In this document: positions 23,459-34,043 of the stretch, one piece after another | Numbering within the stretch: the first letter of the stretch is position 1 | How the letters are laid out: every line of letters starts with the position of its first letter | DNA from: Manihot esculenta | Lineage: Eukaryota > Streptophyta > Magnoliopsida > Malpighiales > Euphorbiaceae | Reading direction: 5' to 3' | NCBI RefSeq assembly: GCF_001659605.2 | Contig: NC_035174.2 | Coordinates: 27,765,529-27,829,528 of the forward strand | Length of the DNA: 64,000 nucleotides | Program-made: the position numbers and the translations under genes | Notes under the pieces: generated by a model | Told to the model about the DNA's origin: nothing | The model's database searches: none | The model's input: only the letters and a program-made list of their open reading frames with translations

Positions 23459-24779
23459 TCACTCATCTCTGAAGGCTATTCTACTAGTGTCCAGAAAACC
23501 ATACACATCAGAACACGCAAAAGTGAGCTTACCTGGCACCACTGTGTTCGGTGTGTCTGTCTCTGGCTGAACCTGGGTGAAAATCCGAGCTGGAACTAAC
23601 GGACTTCCACTTAAGGAACCGACTGACGAAGGGACTACCCCTCTTCCTCTGCCTCTGCCCTGCACCGAGGCTGGAGCTTCTGGTGGACTTCTATTGTCTG
23701 AGGATGTCTGCGGGAACTGTGCGGATACGGTCATAATGGGACACTCTCGTGCCATATGCCCCTCCTGTCCGCACCTGAAACATACTGTTGTCCCAGCTCG
23801 ACAAACTCCTTTGTGCCTCCTACCGCACTTCACACATCTAGAACTATCCCAACCAGAACTCGAACCCTCACGACAACCCATGCCAAACTGTACCCTATTC
23901 CAAAACTCTCTTTTCTTTGACCCTTTCAGGCCTCTCACTTTCTTTTTATTCGTTGCAGCAGCCTTACCCAAAGGGAAACGATCACTATTCTCTGGGTCAT
24001 TTTCTCTACTCATGTTTTCTGTCTACCCTGGCTGCTCACAGTCACTCTCTTTATGCTCCCTTGAGCTATCTGGACAAGCCCATCCTGCAAACTCTATAGC
24101 AAACTGTTCCCAGGATAAGCTTTCTACCCTCGGGTCCACATACTGGGTGAACCATTCCCTTGTCTTTTCACATTTCACTGTGACCCCTGCCATCTGAATG
24201 GCTCTACTCTCACTGACGCCCAACTCATCAGTTATCATCTTGACCATTCTAAGATACTCCAAAGGGTCATCACTTGTCTCAAACGTAGGCACATCCAACC
24301 TCAAATAATCTGTCATCTGCACCATACTTCCTCCAGGTGACCTAGACTTAGGTGTTTGGACAACTGTGGCTACTGGTTCTACTGGTCGTGGAGGAGGTGC
24401 AACATGCTCTGGGTTAGGGTTGACTGACCCTGGGTAACAAACGAAGGGTGAAAACATGGTATACTGTGGATATGACGGTGGATATGGCGGATAACAGGAA
24501 GGATAGGGCATAAAGGTGGGGTATGGGTGATACCTAGGACACTCCGATGTACCCCCCATCAGGTACTCTGCCCCCCACGGGTAGGGTGAATTCTCTCATA
24601 ACCCCCAACATACCACTCTGAACAATTCCCCTTCTAACAGACCTTCTAGGGTCCCTTGATGTACCTTCCCTGCTTACACTATCTGATGTTGCCCTTTGCA
24701 GAATGGGGAGATGAGCATCCATGTCCTCATTCTCCTGCGGAGCTCCATTCAATCTAATAGATCGACGAGTTCCTCTCAT
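23459..24779 (-). pseudogene. Gypsy-2 gag
   Basis: The start at 24779 gives MRGTRRSIRLNGAPQENED, parallel to Gypsy-1. A tyrosine- and proline-rich stretch and the gag core (MTDYLRLDVPTFETSDDPLE) follow in a second frame, then a third frame with CVKCGRRHKGVC and [14 protein letters not shown]. It ends near GKLTFACSDVYGFLDTSR, where the protease aspartate motif is lost. At least two frame changes (near 24540 and 24020) break it. Compared with Gypsy-1, the gag core is shortened after CPDSSREHKES. Confidence 0.88.
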
Positions 24780-25059
24780 CCTGCCTCTGACAAGCACAAC
24801 ATCACACAAAACTATCCGCAAATGATCCATGTGAGAACACATGAATCCTCAGCACATATCAAACATAACAATAATGCACATGCAGCTCATCACGGCATTT
24901 CACATCAGCATGCAAGACAGGACTCCACATCCTATCCTAGTGGACATGAATATACCTATTGTGCTTCCCCTCCTATACAAGACAACACCTCTTTCCGATG
25001 TGGGATATCTCTAATCCTTGAGCAAAGATGCTCAACACACCGTACTCTTGAGGCCCTAT

Positions 25060-25071
25060 GCTCTGATACCA
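25060..25071 (-). other. Gypsy-2 primer binding site (initiator tRNA-Met)
   Basis: TGGTATCAGAGC on the minus strand, three bases inside the 5' LTR, as in Gypsy-1. Confidence 0.92.
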
Positions 25072-25074
25072 ATC

Positions 25075-27345
25075 TGTAACGACCCGGAAACCGGTACCCC
25101 TCTGTAACGGCCCGAACCATCACCGGCACTAGGATCCAGATCGGCTTAAGGCCGCCGGGACCCGTAGCAAGCCAACTATACTCTCTGTGTACCTGATAAA
25201 TCCCATACATGAAACAAAACGACTCAACAATCCTGTAGGCTTAACTACTGTTACTCAGATATGTCAATCTGAAACGGCCCTCAGGGCCTATACCAGGGAC
25301 TACTATCTGCTGAGGTTCAAGGGATTAAAACCCTTTTTAATCTGTAACACATCCCACTGGTATCTCATCGAAGCCATACATTAAGCCTAACTCACACATT
25401 TCTCATCAAGAAACGTAAAACAGGATTCATGTACAAGGGATTAACCATACATCACACTATAGCAATGACACTAGGGAAAGCACAAGTCTATCCAGTATAC
25501 GACAGTACATATTTACACCTTACGGTACAACTAATCTTTTCATTATATCATGTCCACTATACTATTACAACATACATTCATGCATAACTTTCCTCTGTAC
25601 TCTTGCTGACTTTGATTTCCCATAGCTATCTCAGGACCTGCAAAACTGGGATTAAGGGAGTGGGATGAGCTCTAGAGCCCAGTGAGGAGGAACAATAAAA
25701 ATAGTTCATTCATTACATGCTTTCATGAAATGCATCACATCACAAACATATCACCTCAAGGATGAACTTGTCACCAATAGCCCTTTACTGTATACATAAA
25801 GTAATATGTCCAACTTGCCAGGGGCGATTAGGCCTCACCTGGACTTCTCTTACCTGGCTCTATCACAAGGCCAACTGTGCCAGGGGCGATTAGGCCTCAC
25901 CTGGACTTCTCTATCTGAGTCAGGTCAAACTGTCTATCTCATAGTACCAGGAGCGACCTGGACTATCCAGGGGCGACCTGTTATGGCTACCTCATGCCAT
26001 AACTCTGTATCTGTGTTCTATCAAGGGCTAAGGATCATCCAACATTCATCCACACAAATATCAGCTTATGCAATGCAGCATATTCGTGGAATCTAATGCA
26101 ATACAACCTACTACATAACATGGCATTTTATGATGCATGGATCATGCTAGATTCGTGTCATTTCTGAATGTAAAATAGTACAGTTCCACTCACCTGTAGC
26201 CACTGCTTGGCTAACTCTGGGCTACCTCTAACTCTGAAACAGCTACGACGACTGCTAAACACCTCGGTTCCTCGGGTCCAATCCTACAATGGAGGACGCA
26301 AATGAGGCACCAAACATACCAAACATACTCTATACAACTGAGAAACAACTCCCCAAAACCCCTCTAGACTACCTCAAAATATGCATGCAAAACAAGCAAA
26401 GGAAGGCTGGACAGGGCACCTTCGGCGGCACCTTCGGCAGCCGAATGTCTCCTCCAGAGACGAAAGTCAGGCATGTTCGGCGGCCGAACTTGGACTTTCG
26501 GCGGCCGAACCTGAGTTCATCCAGAACTCAGTTTCGTGCATGAGGACGCCTGCCAGTCCCGCCATCACCTGCTCAGCCCTCAATACATGCAGTTAACCCC
26601 TCTAAACCATGCATAAACACTTTAACAAGCATAAAGGAGCATCAAACAACTTAAACGCCAACAAAACACATGCTTACACCATTAAAACATCAAAACTATA
26701 CCTAACACCTATATAAACAACTCTACCCTTAACCTCCTTAAAAGCTGTTCATAACCATGAAAACAAGTTAAAAGCTTCCCTTACCTCTTGAAACCAGACG
26801 CTGGGACAACAGAAACTAAACAATCTGCACTCAAAGCTATGCACCACTACTTCTTCTTCTTCACTAACCCACCCAAAGCTCTCCCTCTTTTCTCAAAAAC
26901 GTTCAAAACACTTTACCACCCTCAAGCTTGAGCATGGGTGCTTAAAACGTGCAGATGAGTCATAGGAGACGTGGCCTCATCTCCAGCCATGATCTGGAGG
27001 CAACACCTGTCCAAAACCCTGGCTGAGGCGTGCACAATAGCTGGCTGACCAGCTCAGCTTCGGCTGCCGAATCGCATGCAAAACCATGCAACATTCGGGG
27101 GCCGAACTTGAACTTCGGGGGCCGAACATTGGGCACTTTCGGCGGCCGAACTTACCTTCGGCGGCCGAACCTGGCCTTTGTCCCTAAGCCTTTTCTTTTC
27201 AAAACTCAATCCTAATCTATGCCAAACCTTACAACGTCTTACAAACATTTAGCAACACTTTCTAATACCCTACTAGAAGTCTCTGACATCCCCGAATTCC
27301 ACCGGACGGTAGGAATTCCGATGCCTGAATTAGCCGGGTATTACA
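25075..27345 (-). repeat. Gypsy-2 5' LTR
   Basis: This 2271-bp LTR has two TGTAACG motifs about 30 bp apart at its plus-strand start (25075 and 25103), so the family terminus is doubled. The inverted repeat TTCGGCGGCCGAA recurs at about 26477-26510 and 27139-27170. A hairpin-prone module, 'GCCAGGGGCGATTAGGCCTC', is repeated at about 25817 and 25879. Confidence 0.92.
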
Positions 27346-27350
27346 CTTAA

Positions 27351-28026
27351 GATATATTTCATGAGCTTAAAGTTTATCCTCAAGTTCTTCAAAACTTATC
27401 ATAGTATCACGAGCTCGAATTACTGCGGCTATGTCACGAAATTCTAATATGATACCACTCAAAACATAGACAATCAAATCCACATCAGAAACTGGATTAC
27501 TTGAAAGAGCTAAGTCTTCTGCAATATTTTTGATTTGTTGCAGGTAATCAGAAACCGATTTATTATCACGTTTAGCAGTTGATAACTTTTCACAAGGAGA
27601 TAAAACTCTTGTTGCTGACTTCTTGGTGAAGGCAACTCGAAGTTTTTCCCACGCATCAGCTGAAGTTGTCGCTGAAGAGAGAACATGCATAGCTGAAAAA
27701 CTTGTTGAAGCTATGATCTCTGCTAGAATCAGCTGATCTTGATAAACCCATAACTCATAATCGGGATTTGCTATTTCTTTTATTGTGTCTTCCTCACCAA
27801 CTTAAGTAAAAGCAGGTAGAGGTGGCAAACACTTATCCACATAACCCATAAGATTATGACCACGAAGAACAGGAAGAACTTGTGCTCGCCATGGAGGATA
27901 ATTATGTGCAGACAGTTTCAATGGAAACTGATTAGAATTGAAAGTAATCAAGTTTTTGCCATTAGAATGAGGCAGACTTGTAGGACTTGATGAAGACATG
28001 GTGAACAATAGAAAAATTAGAAACAA
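27351..28026 (-). pseudogene. Copia-1 gag N-terminal part
   Basis: The start methionine is probably that of MSSSSPTSLPHSNGKNLITF. NYPPWRAQVLPVLRGHNLMG follows, the usual entry of a copia gag protein. A stop follows LPPLPAFT near 27802. The frame then continues through DAWEKLRVAFTKKSATRVLS and DNKSVSDYLQQIKNIAEDLA to SFEELEDKL, the UBN2-type gag domain. Gypsy-2 follows at 27345. The protein would package element RNA if intact. The style of the N-terminus recalls Ale/Retrofit copia elements, which is only a guess. Confidence 0.88.
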
Positions 28027-28084
28027 ATTAAAGAAACGGAGGTGATTTAGGATAGGAAAAAAAAAAGCAAGTATGCTTTTTACA

Positions 28085-28096
28085 GCTCTGATACCA
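28085..28096 (-). other. Copia-1 primer binding site (initiator tRNA-Met)
   Basis: The minus strand reads TGGTATCAGAGC directly against the end of the 5' LTR, with no spacer. This fixes the LTR end as CCTTTTA. Confidence 0.93.
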
Positions 28097-28294
28097 TAAA
28101 AGGAATAGAGAAATAGATGGAAGAAATAGTGTGTTGTATTGTATTGAAATTGTCTTTAAATAGACTCTGTAAGTTTACAAATATACAAATATGATATTTA
28201 AACCAAATCTGTTAAAATATTGATTTATCAAGATAAGTTTACAAATATACAAATATGAGATTTAAACCAAATCTGTTAGGATATTGGTTTATCA
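28097..28294 (-). repeat. Copia-1 5' LTR
   Basis: This is a 198-bp LTR, the same length as its partner at 2827-3024 and differing from it at only a few positions. It is followed by AATCA, the slightly changed copy of the AATCG target. Confidence 0.92.
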
Positions 28295-28299
28295 AATCA

Positions 28300-29106
28300 T
28301 ACCATTACTGTCTTTTTTCTTCTCTTGCTGTTTCTTGGTCCAAATCAAGAAATGCCAATGTAATTGTTTTAATACTTGAAGTTCCACTTTCATTTCAAAG
28401 CTGAAGAACATGGTGAATATCGATCCTCTATTCTTGCTTCTACTTCTTATTTTTAACTTTTGAGTAATTCTCTTTCAATATTTTGCAAACTTCTGAAAAT
28501 ATTTTGCTGCTTTTCAGTAAATTTTGATAATTTTCTTTTGTTGAAATGCTCTTAAAACTAGGAATCTTACTTATTTCAATTGGTTCATATGAGTTTTTAG
28601 ATTCCTTTTAAAGCCTCGTACCAGTCATTCAGTACCCTTCCAAATCTTCTCTGCCCAAATTGCGGATGTTGTGGGTCGAGTCACTATTCAGACCTTTTCC
28701 TAAAGGCCTTTGTAGTTGTCTTCAAGACTTTGGGCTTCCTTTAGGTTTTTACTACTCACATTACCCAGATTCTGAAAATAGCTATAAGCTCTATTTTGTT
28801 TGCTGCTTTCTTGAAAGAACTTCGTTCCTTCGGCTTTGCTTTCTAACCTTCGTTGGGAAGAAAAATGGCCTCGTCCGAAACGTCTTCACAGTCAGGAACT
28901 TGCTGGTGATTTCACTGGGAATAAATGTGAGCTTCATGTTGAGGCTGTTGTACGAAAATGTTGACATAAAGAGAGAGCACATGGCTATTGTTGATTTCCT
29001 TAGTGAGGCATTGCCTACGCAGAGGGCTTCTATCCTTGTCCTCTTTGTTCTCCTCCGCAGCTATTTTCCCTAGTGGAAACAAAGACAGAATGATCAATCT
29101 CGATCA
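28300..29106 (+). pseudogene. TAA1/TAR-like exon 1 region, copy 1
   Basis: The 3' end reads KDRMINLD plus two bases of the next codon, followed by the splice donor GTATGT at 29107. Joined to exon 2 of copy 3 at 58838, this spells NLD-H-GDPTM, the conserved start of the TAA1/TAR aminotransferase domain. The upstream 700 bp are shared with copies 2 and 3 and presumably hold the promoter, the 5' leader and the N-terminus. A candidate start, MASSETSSQ near 28864, soon meets a stop, so the reading frame between it and the conserved end is broken. Exons 2 to 5 of this copy are absent, because the intron start is fused to the 3' flank of the gene. Confidence 0.72.
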
Positions 29107-29739
29107 GTATGTGCAAACAAAAATTACCCTACAACTCAAATCTATCATCTTTACATCCAATATCATAATCCCTGTTTCACATGATTTATTTTATAAGAAA
29201 AACTTTAAATAAATTCTTGAGAAATTATGGAAGATTTTTATTTTATTTAATGAAAACTTTTTAAATTATAACAATATTTAAATTCATTCATTATAAATAA
29301 AAAATATTAAAAAGAAATCAATTAAATTGGATTTTTGCAAAATTTTTTATTTCAAACAGTAAGAATAAAAAATCAATAAATTGTTTTAAGACTATATATT
29401 AAGTGCCATATTAAACAGTCACATTAACTAAAATACCCAAAATTCATAGTTAAATAATTTCAAATATGCGTTACATCACTCATAATTTGTTAGTTTGAAG
29501 AATACAAATATGCAATTAATTTGAGAAAGTAACATAAGATGTAGCTTTATATACCATGCCTTCAACTTCTAAGAAGACAATCACTCTGTCTTCCAAAAGC
29601 CACACCTTATGCTGAACTAGCTAAAACTAATCCTATATTTCTAATACTAAAATTTTGATTGATTCTCAATGGAAGGTTGCTAGGATATTTATACAAGATC
29701 TACGTGATATTATTGAGGTAAAAAATTAAATAGAAATAT

Positions 29740-30300
29740 TTTAAAAGATACGACAATAATCATTCACATGAATGACTAATTATAATGATTTATCATGTCA
29801 GAATAAGACCATTCATGTGAAATTATTTTAAATACTAAAATAAATAATAAAATATTTTAAATCATAGGAAATATAATTCACGTGAAACTGTTTTGAATGC
29901 CGACAAATAATAAAATATTTTAATTTAGGAGAAAGATAATTTACATAAATCTGTTTTGAATACTGAAAAAAATAATAAAATATTTTAAATTATAATAAAT
30001 ACAATTCACGTGAAGCTATTTTAAATACTGACAGATATAATCAAATATTTTAAAATACAAGAAATACAATTCACATGAAATTGTTTTGAATACCGATAAA
30101 AACAGTGATAGATATGATGAAATATTTTAAACTACAACAAACATTATGTGAATTTTTTTTAAATCTGACAAAAAAATAAAATCTTTTTAAGTTACAACAA
30201 ATATTATTCATGTGAATTTATTTTAATTTTGACAAAAATAATAAAATATTTTAAATTACCATAAACCTCATTCACATGGAATATCAAGATATCAATTAGC
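29740..30300. repeat. Minisatellite block A, 63-65-bp unit
   Basis: The core 'TGTTTTGAATACTGA' and its variants recur at 29889, 29952, 30017 and 30082, so the period is 63 to 65 bp. Each unit holds one 'ATTCACGTGAA' palindrome or a decayed form of it, and the run 'AATAATAAAATATTTTAA'. Confidence 0.85.
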
Positions 30301-30974
30301 AAAAAAACGTCCATCTTAATGTACTTACACTTAAAAAGAAAAAAATTTAAATATAAAGTTAATTTTGACACTAATTAACTAGAATTAAAATTTTTTATAA
30401 TATGATAAAAATCAGTTTAAAGGAAAGAAATCAATAAAGAGAATAAGAAATCAATAAATTTTTTATTTCAAATAGGGAGAATAAAAAATCAATAAATTAA
30501 TTTAAGATTATATATCAAGTGTGATGCTAAGCAGTCACATTAATTAAAATGTCACATTAATTAAAATATCCAAAATTTATAGTTTAATAATTTTAATATG
30601 CACTATATCACTCATAATTTATTCATACTTGAAAAATAAAAAATAAAAGAACAAAGGATGATAAAATCAAATGATAAGCTAAATTTTGATTTATTTGAAG
30701 AATGCAAATGGGCAATTAAGTTGAGAAAGTAACCTTAAGTGCATAGAATTGAAGATGCAGCTTTACAGATCGTGCCTTCAACTTCTAAGAAGACAATCAC
30801 TTATCTTCCAGAAGTCACATCCTGTGTTTAACTAGCTAAATCTAATCCTACATTTCTAATACTTGAGATTTTGAGTGATTCGCAATGGAAGGTTGCTAGG
30901 GTATTTATACAAGATCTACATGATATTATTGAGGTAAGAAATTAAATAGAAATATTTTAAAAATTATTTTATTT

Positions 30975-31410
30975 AAGAAACGACAATAATCATTCACGTG
31001 AATATGGTTAACTATAATAGTTTGCCAGGTTAGAAAAACACTATTCACGTGAAACTGTTTTAAATACTAAAAAAAATAATAAAATATTTTATAAAGTTAA
31101 TTTGAATACTGACAAAAATATAAAATATTTTAAGTTACGAAAAATAATATTCACGTGAAACTGTTTTAAATACTGATAAAAATAATAAAATATTTTAAAT
31201 TATAAAAAATATAATTCACATTAAGTTATTTTGAATATTGACAGAAATGATAAAATATTTTAAGTTTTGAGAAATATAATTCACGTGAAATTATTTTGAA
31301 TAGTAAAATTATTAACGTGAAATTATTTTAAATCTGAGAAAAACAAATAAATATTTTATGTTATGACAAATATTATTCAGGTGAAATTTCAGGATATCAT
31401 TTAAAGAAAA
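30975..31410. repeat. Minisatellite block B
   Basis: This has the same unit as block A, with perfect TTCACGTGAA sites at about 30983, 31044, 31150 and 31281. It is followed by the block tail 'GGTGAAATTTCAGGATATCA'. Confidence 0.82.
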
Positions 31411-32029
31411 GAAATAGTTTTACGTGTAAAGTTAAAAGAGAATAGTATCAAAAGATAAGATGGAACCATTCTCATGAGTCTTGGAAAGCACTTAAATCAT
31501 ACTCTCAAATATTTTATCATTTCTCATTTAAACTAATTGGATTGGAGAAGGCTTTTTCCTGTGTTTTTTTTTATTTGAAATTAAGAATTTCGTAAAGTTT
31601 TAATTTATTTAATATATTTTTATTTAAAATAAAGGAATTTAATTTTTTGAATTTAAAAAATAAAATTATATATAATTTTATAAAAATTTATTTATTTTAA
31701 ATCATTGCAAATGAATTCTATGAATTATTTTAATTTGGTCCTTATAAAAATAAAAAATAATTAAGCTGGGAAAGTAACCTTAAGGGCATAGAATTGAAGA
31801 TGCAGCGTTATGGACCATGCCTTCAGCTTTTAAGAAGACAATCACTTGTCTTCAAAAAGCCACGCTTTGTGCTAAACTAGCTAAAACTAATCCTACATTT
31901 CCAATACTAAAATCTTAAGTAATTTGCAATGGAAGGTTGCTAAGGTATTTATATAAGACCTACATGATATTATTGAAGCGAGGAATTAAATAGAAATATT
32001 TTAAAATTTATTTTATTTAAAATACGACA

Positions 32030-32425
32030 ATAATCATTTACGTAAATGGTTAATTATAATGGTTTATCAAGTCAGGAGAAAACTATTCATGCAAAGTTTT
32101 TTGAATACTTATAGAAAAAATAAAATATTTTAAATTACGAAAATTATAATGTATGTGAAGCTATTTTGAATACTAATAAAAATAATAAAATATTTTAAGT
32201 TACGAGAAATACAATTTACGTGAAGTTATTTTGAATACTCATAGAAATGATAAAATCTATTTAAATTACGAGAAATATAATTCAGGTGAAAATATTTTGA
32301 ATAGCATAAAAATATAAAAAGTTTAAAGTTACGAAAAAGTTATTCACGTGAAATTATTTTAAATCTGACAAAAATAATAAAATATTTTAAGTTTGACAAA
32401 TATTATTCACGTGAAATTTCAGGAT
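32030..32425. repeat. Minisatellite block C
   Basis: This has the same unit, with perfect TTCACGTGAA sites near 32344 and 32405. The tail 'CACGTGAAATTTCAGGATAT' leads into the (AT)n-containing spacer end. Confidence 0.8.
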
Positions 32426-32550
32426 ATCATTTAAAGGAAAGAAACGAGTTTATGTGCAAAGTGGACAATACCAAAGATAAAATAGAACCATTTTCTCGGG
32501 TTTTAAAAGCACTTAAAAAGAAAGAAAATAATCATTTATGCAAATCTAAA

Positions 32551-32552
<2 letters not shown>

Positions 32553-32582
<30 letters not shown>
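32553..32582. repeat. (AT)15 microsatellite with an adjacent ~76-bp local duplication
   Basis: The run is followed by 'TTGAAAATTTTTATGAGACA', which recurs near 32659 after a second, shorter AT run. This region therefore has a local tandem duplication not seen at 2145-2260. Confidence 0.85.
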
Positions 32583-32584
<2 letters not shown>

Positions 32585-33289
32585 AAAATTTTTATGAGAC
32601 ATGATAGAATTTATTAACTTAAATATTTAAAAATTCATGTAATTTATATATATATATATTGAAAATTTTTATGAGACATGATAGAATTCATTAACTTAAA
32701 TATTCAAAAATTCATGTAAAAATTACATGTTTTTGTTTGGATTAAAATACTTAAAAAATTACTATTTGATTAAAAATAAATTAAATTCAACCTGCTTCGA
32801 AGCAATTAAATTAGTAGTATATTGCAAGAGTCACCAAAAATAAAACTCTATCAATTCTCGATCTAAAATTAAAACTCCATTTGTTTACAACTCGATAATG
32901 ATAAGCTATTTTTGAAAAGCATAATTAAGAGGAAAAATAAAAGGTGAGGAAATGGAAATGATAAAGGAAAATATAAATAAATAAAAATTTAGAAAACAAT
33001 TAATCAAGACAAACAAACGATGAGAGTATTAACTTTTAATATTTCTTTTACGCTCGTGCTTAAACATAACAAAATAATAATTTATTTCTTATAATAAAGC
33101 TTACATACATTTGAGGATTTATTATTATTATCATGATTTAATGATAGTACCTTATATTTTCTCGAGATCTAGCATAAAAAATTGAGATATTTTTTCATAA
33201 AATAGAAGGGGAGATTTCTTGATTCTGGAGAAAAATTTCCCTGGAAAGGTATTCGATGATGGGCAATACCATATATTTGTGCCATGTCA

Positions 33290-34043
33290 ATCGTACTATT
33301 TCTGTCTTTTTTCTTCTTTTGCAGTTTCTTGTTCCAAATCAATAAATGCCAAATGTAATTGTTTTAATATATGAAGTTCCACTTTCATTTCAAAGCTCAA
33401 GAACATGGTGAATATCGATCCTCTGTTCTTACTTTTACTTATTTTTAACTTTTAAGTAATTCTCTTTCGATATTTTGCAAACTTCTGAAAATATTTTGCT
33501 GCTTTCCAGTAAATTTTGATAATTTTCTTTCGTTGAAATGCTCTAAAAACTAGGAATCTCACTTATTTCAATCGGTTCAAGTGAATTTTTAGATTCCTTT
33601 CAAAGCCTTCTCTGCCCAAATTGCGGATGTTGTGGGTCGAGTCACTATTCAGACCTTTTCCTAAAGGCCTTTGTAGTTGTATTAGGCTTCCTTTAGGTTT
33701 TTTACTACTACATCTATCCTGATTCTGAAAATAGCTATAAGCTCTATTTTATTTGCTGCTTTCTTGAAAGAACTCCGTTCCTTCGGCTCTGCTTTTTAAC
33801 CTTTGTTGGGAAGAAAAATGGCCACGTCTGAAACGTCTTCACAGTGAGGAACTTGCTGGTAATTTCTCGCTTCATGTTGAGGCTGTTGTACGAAAATGTT
33901 GACATAAAGAGAGAGCACATGGCTTTTGGCGATTTCCTCAGTGAGGCATTGCCTATGCAGAGGGTGCATCTATCCTTGTCCTCTTTGTCCTCCGCAGCTA
34001 TTTTCCCTAGTGGAGACAAAGACAGAATGATCAATCTCGACCA
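33290..34043 (+). pseudogene. TAA1/TAR-like exon 1 region, copy 2
   Basis: This is closely similar to 28300-29106 with small deletions, for example in the stretch after GTAGTTGT near 33680. It ends KDRMINLD plus CA at 34043, followed by donor GTATAT. The candidate start near 33818 reads MATSETSSQ and then a stop. As in copy 1, the intron start is joined directly to the gene's 3' flank, so exons 2 to 5 are missing. The shared deletion shows that copies 1 and 2 arose by duplication of an already truncated unit. Confidence 0.72.

Larger units (their letters stand above)
18930..27345 (-). mobile_element. Gypsy-2: pol-depleted chromovirus derivative
   Basis: LTRs at 18930-21245 and 25075-27345 are flanked by CTTAA (18925-18929 and 27346-27350). 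Over most of their length they are nearly identical, so insertion is recent. The 3.8-kb internal region contains gag pieces next to the primer site. The remaining sequence is short and heavily altered protease and RT remnants. No RNase H, integrase or chromodomain was found. It shares the gag start and LTR termini of Gypsy-1, so it is probably non-autonomous and was moved by proteins of a related element. Confidence 0.92.
2827..28294 (-). mobile_element. Copia-1: degenerate Ty1/copia element split by two chromovirus insertions
   Basis: The two 198-bp LTRs (2827-3024 and 28097-28294) are flanked by AATCG and AATCA. The paralogous spacer at 33281-33300 shows the uninterrupted target (CAATCGTA), which confirms both borders. 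The 5' LTR is at the right and abuts a perfect 12-base initiator tRNA-Met primer site. Read on the minus strand, the remaining internal sequence gives gag, protease, integrase, RT and RNase H in copia order, with several stops and frameshifts. It is interrupted by a solo LTR plus Gypsy-1 (3561-15875) and by Gypsy-2 (18930-27345), so only about 4.6 kb of the 25.5 kb span belongs to copia-1 itself. Confidence 0.93.
29107..33289. repeat. Spacer with three higher-order repeats and minisatellites
   Basis: After 20 bp of intron 1, the sequence matches the region that follows the last TAA/TAR exon at 55515. It then holds three copies of a roughly 1-kb unit: a leader that includes 'GAAGACAATCAC' (29572, 30790, 31832) and 'GGAAGGTTGCTAGG', followed by a minisatellite block. 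After the third copy comes an (AT)n tail like that at 1948-2826 and the junction 'GTGCCATGTCAATCGTA' leading into exon 1 copy 2. No gene is seen. Confidence 0.78.

Noticed and set aside
28660..29212. Open frames across exon 1 copy 1 on both strands as independent genes
   Set aside because: They use non-ATG starts, are not kept in the paralogous copies at 33.6 and 57.7 kb, and overlap the recognised exon 1 end.
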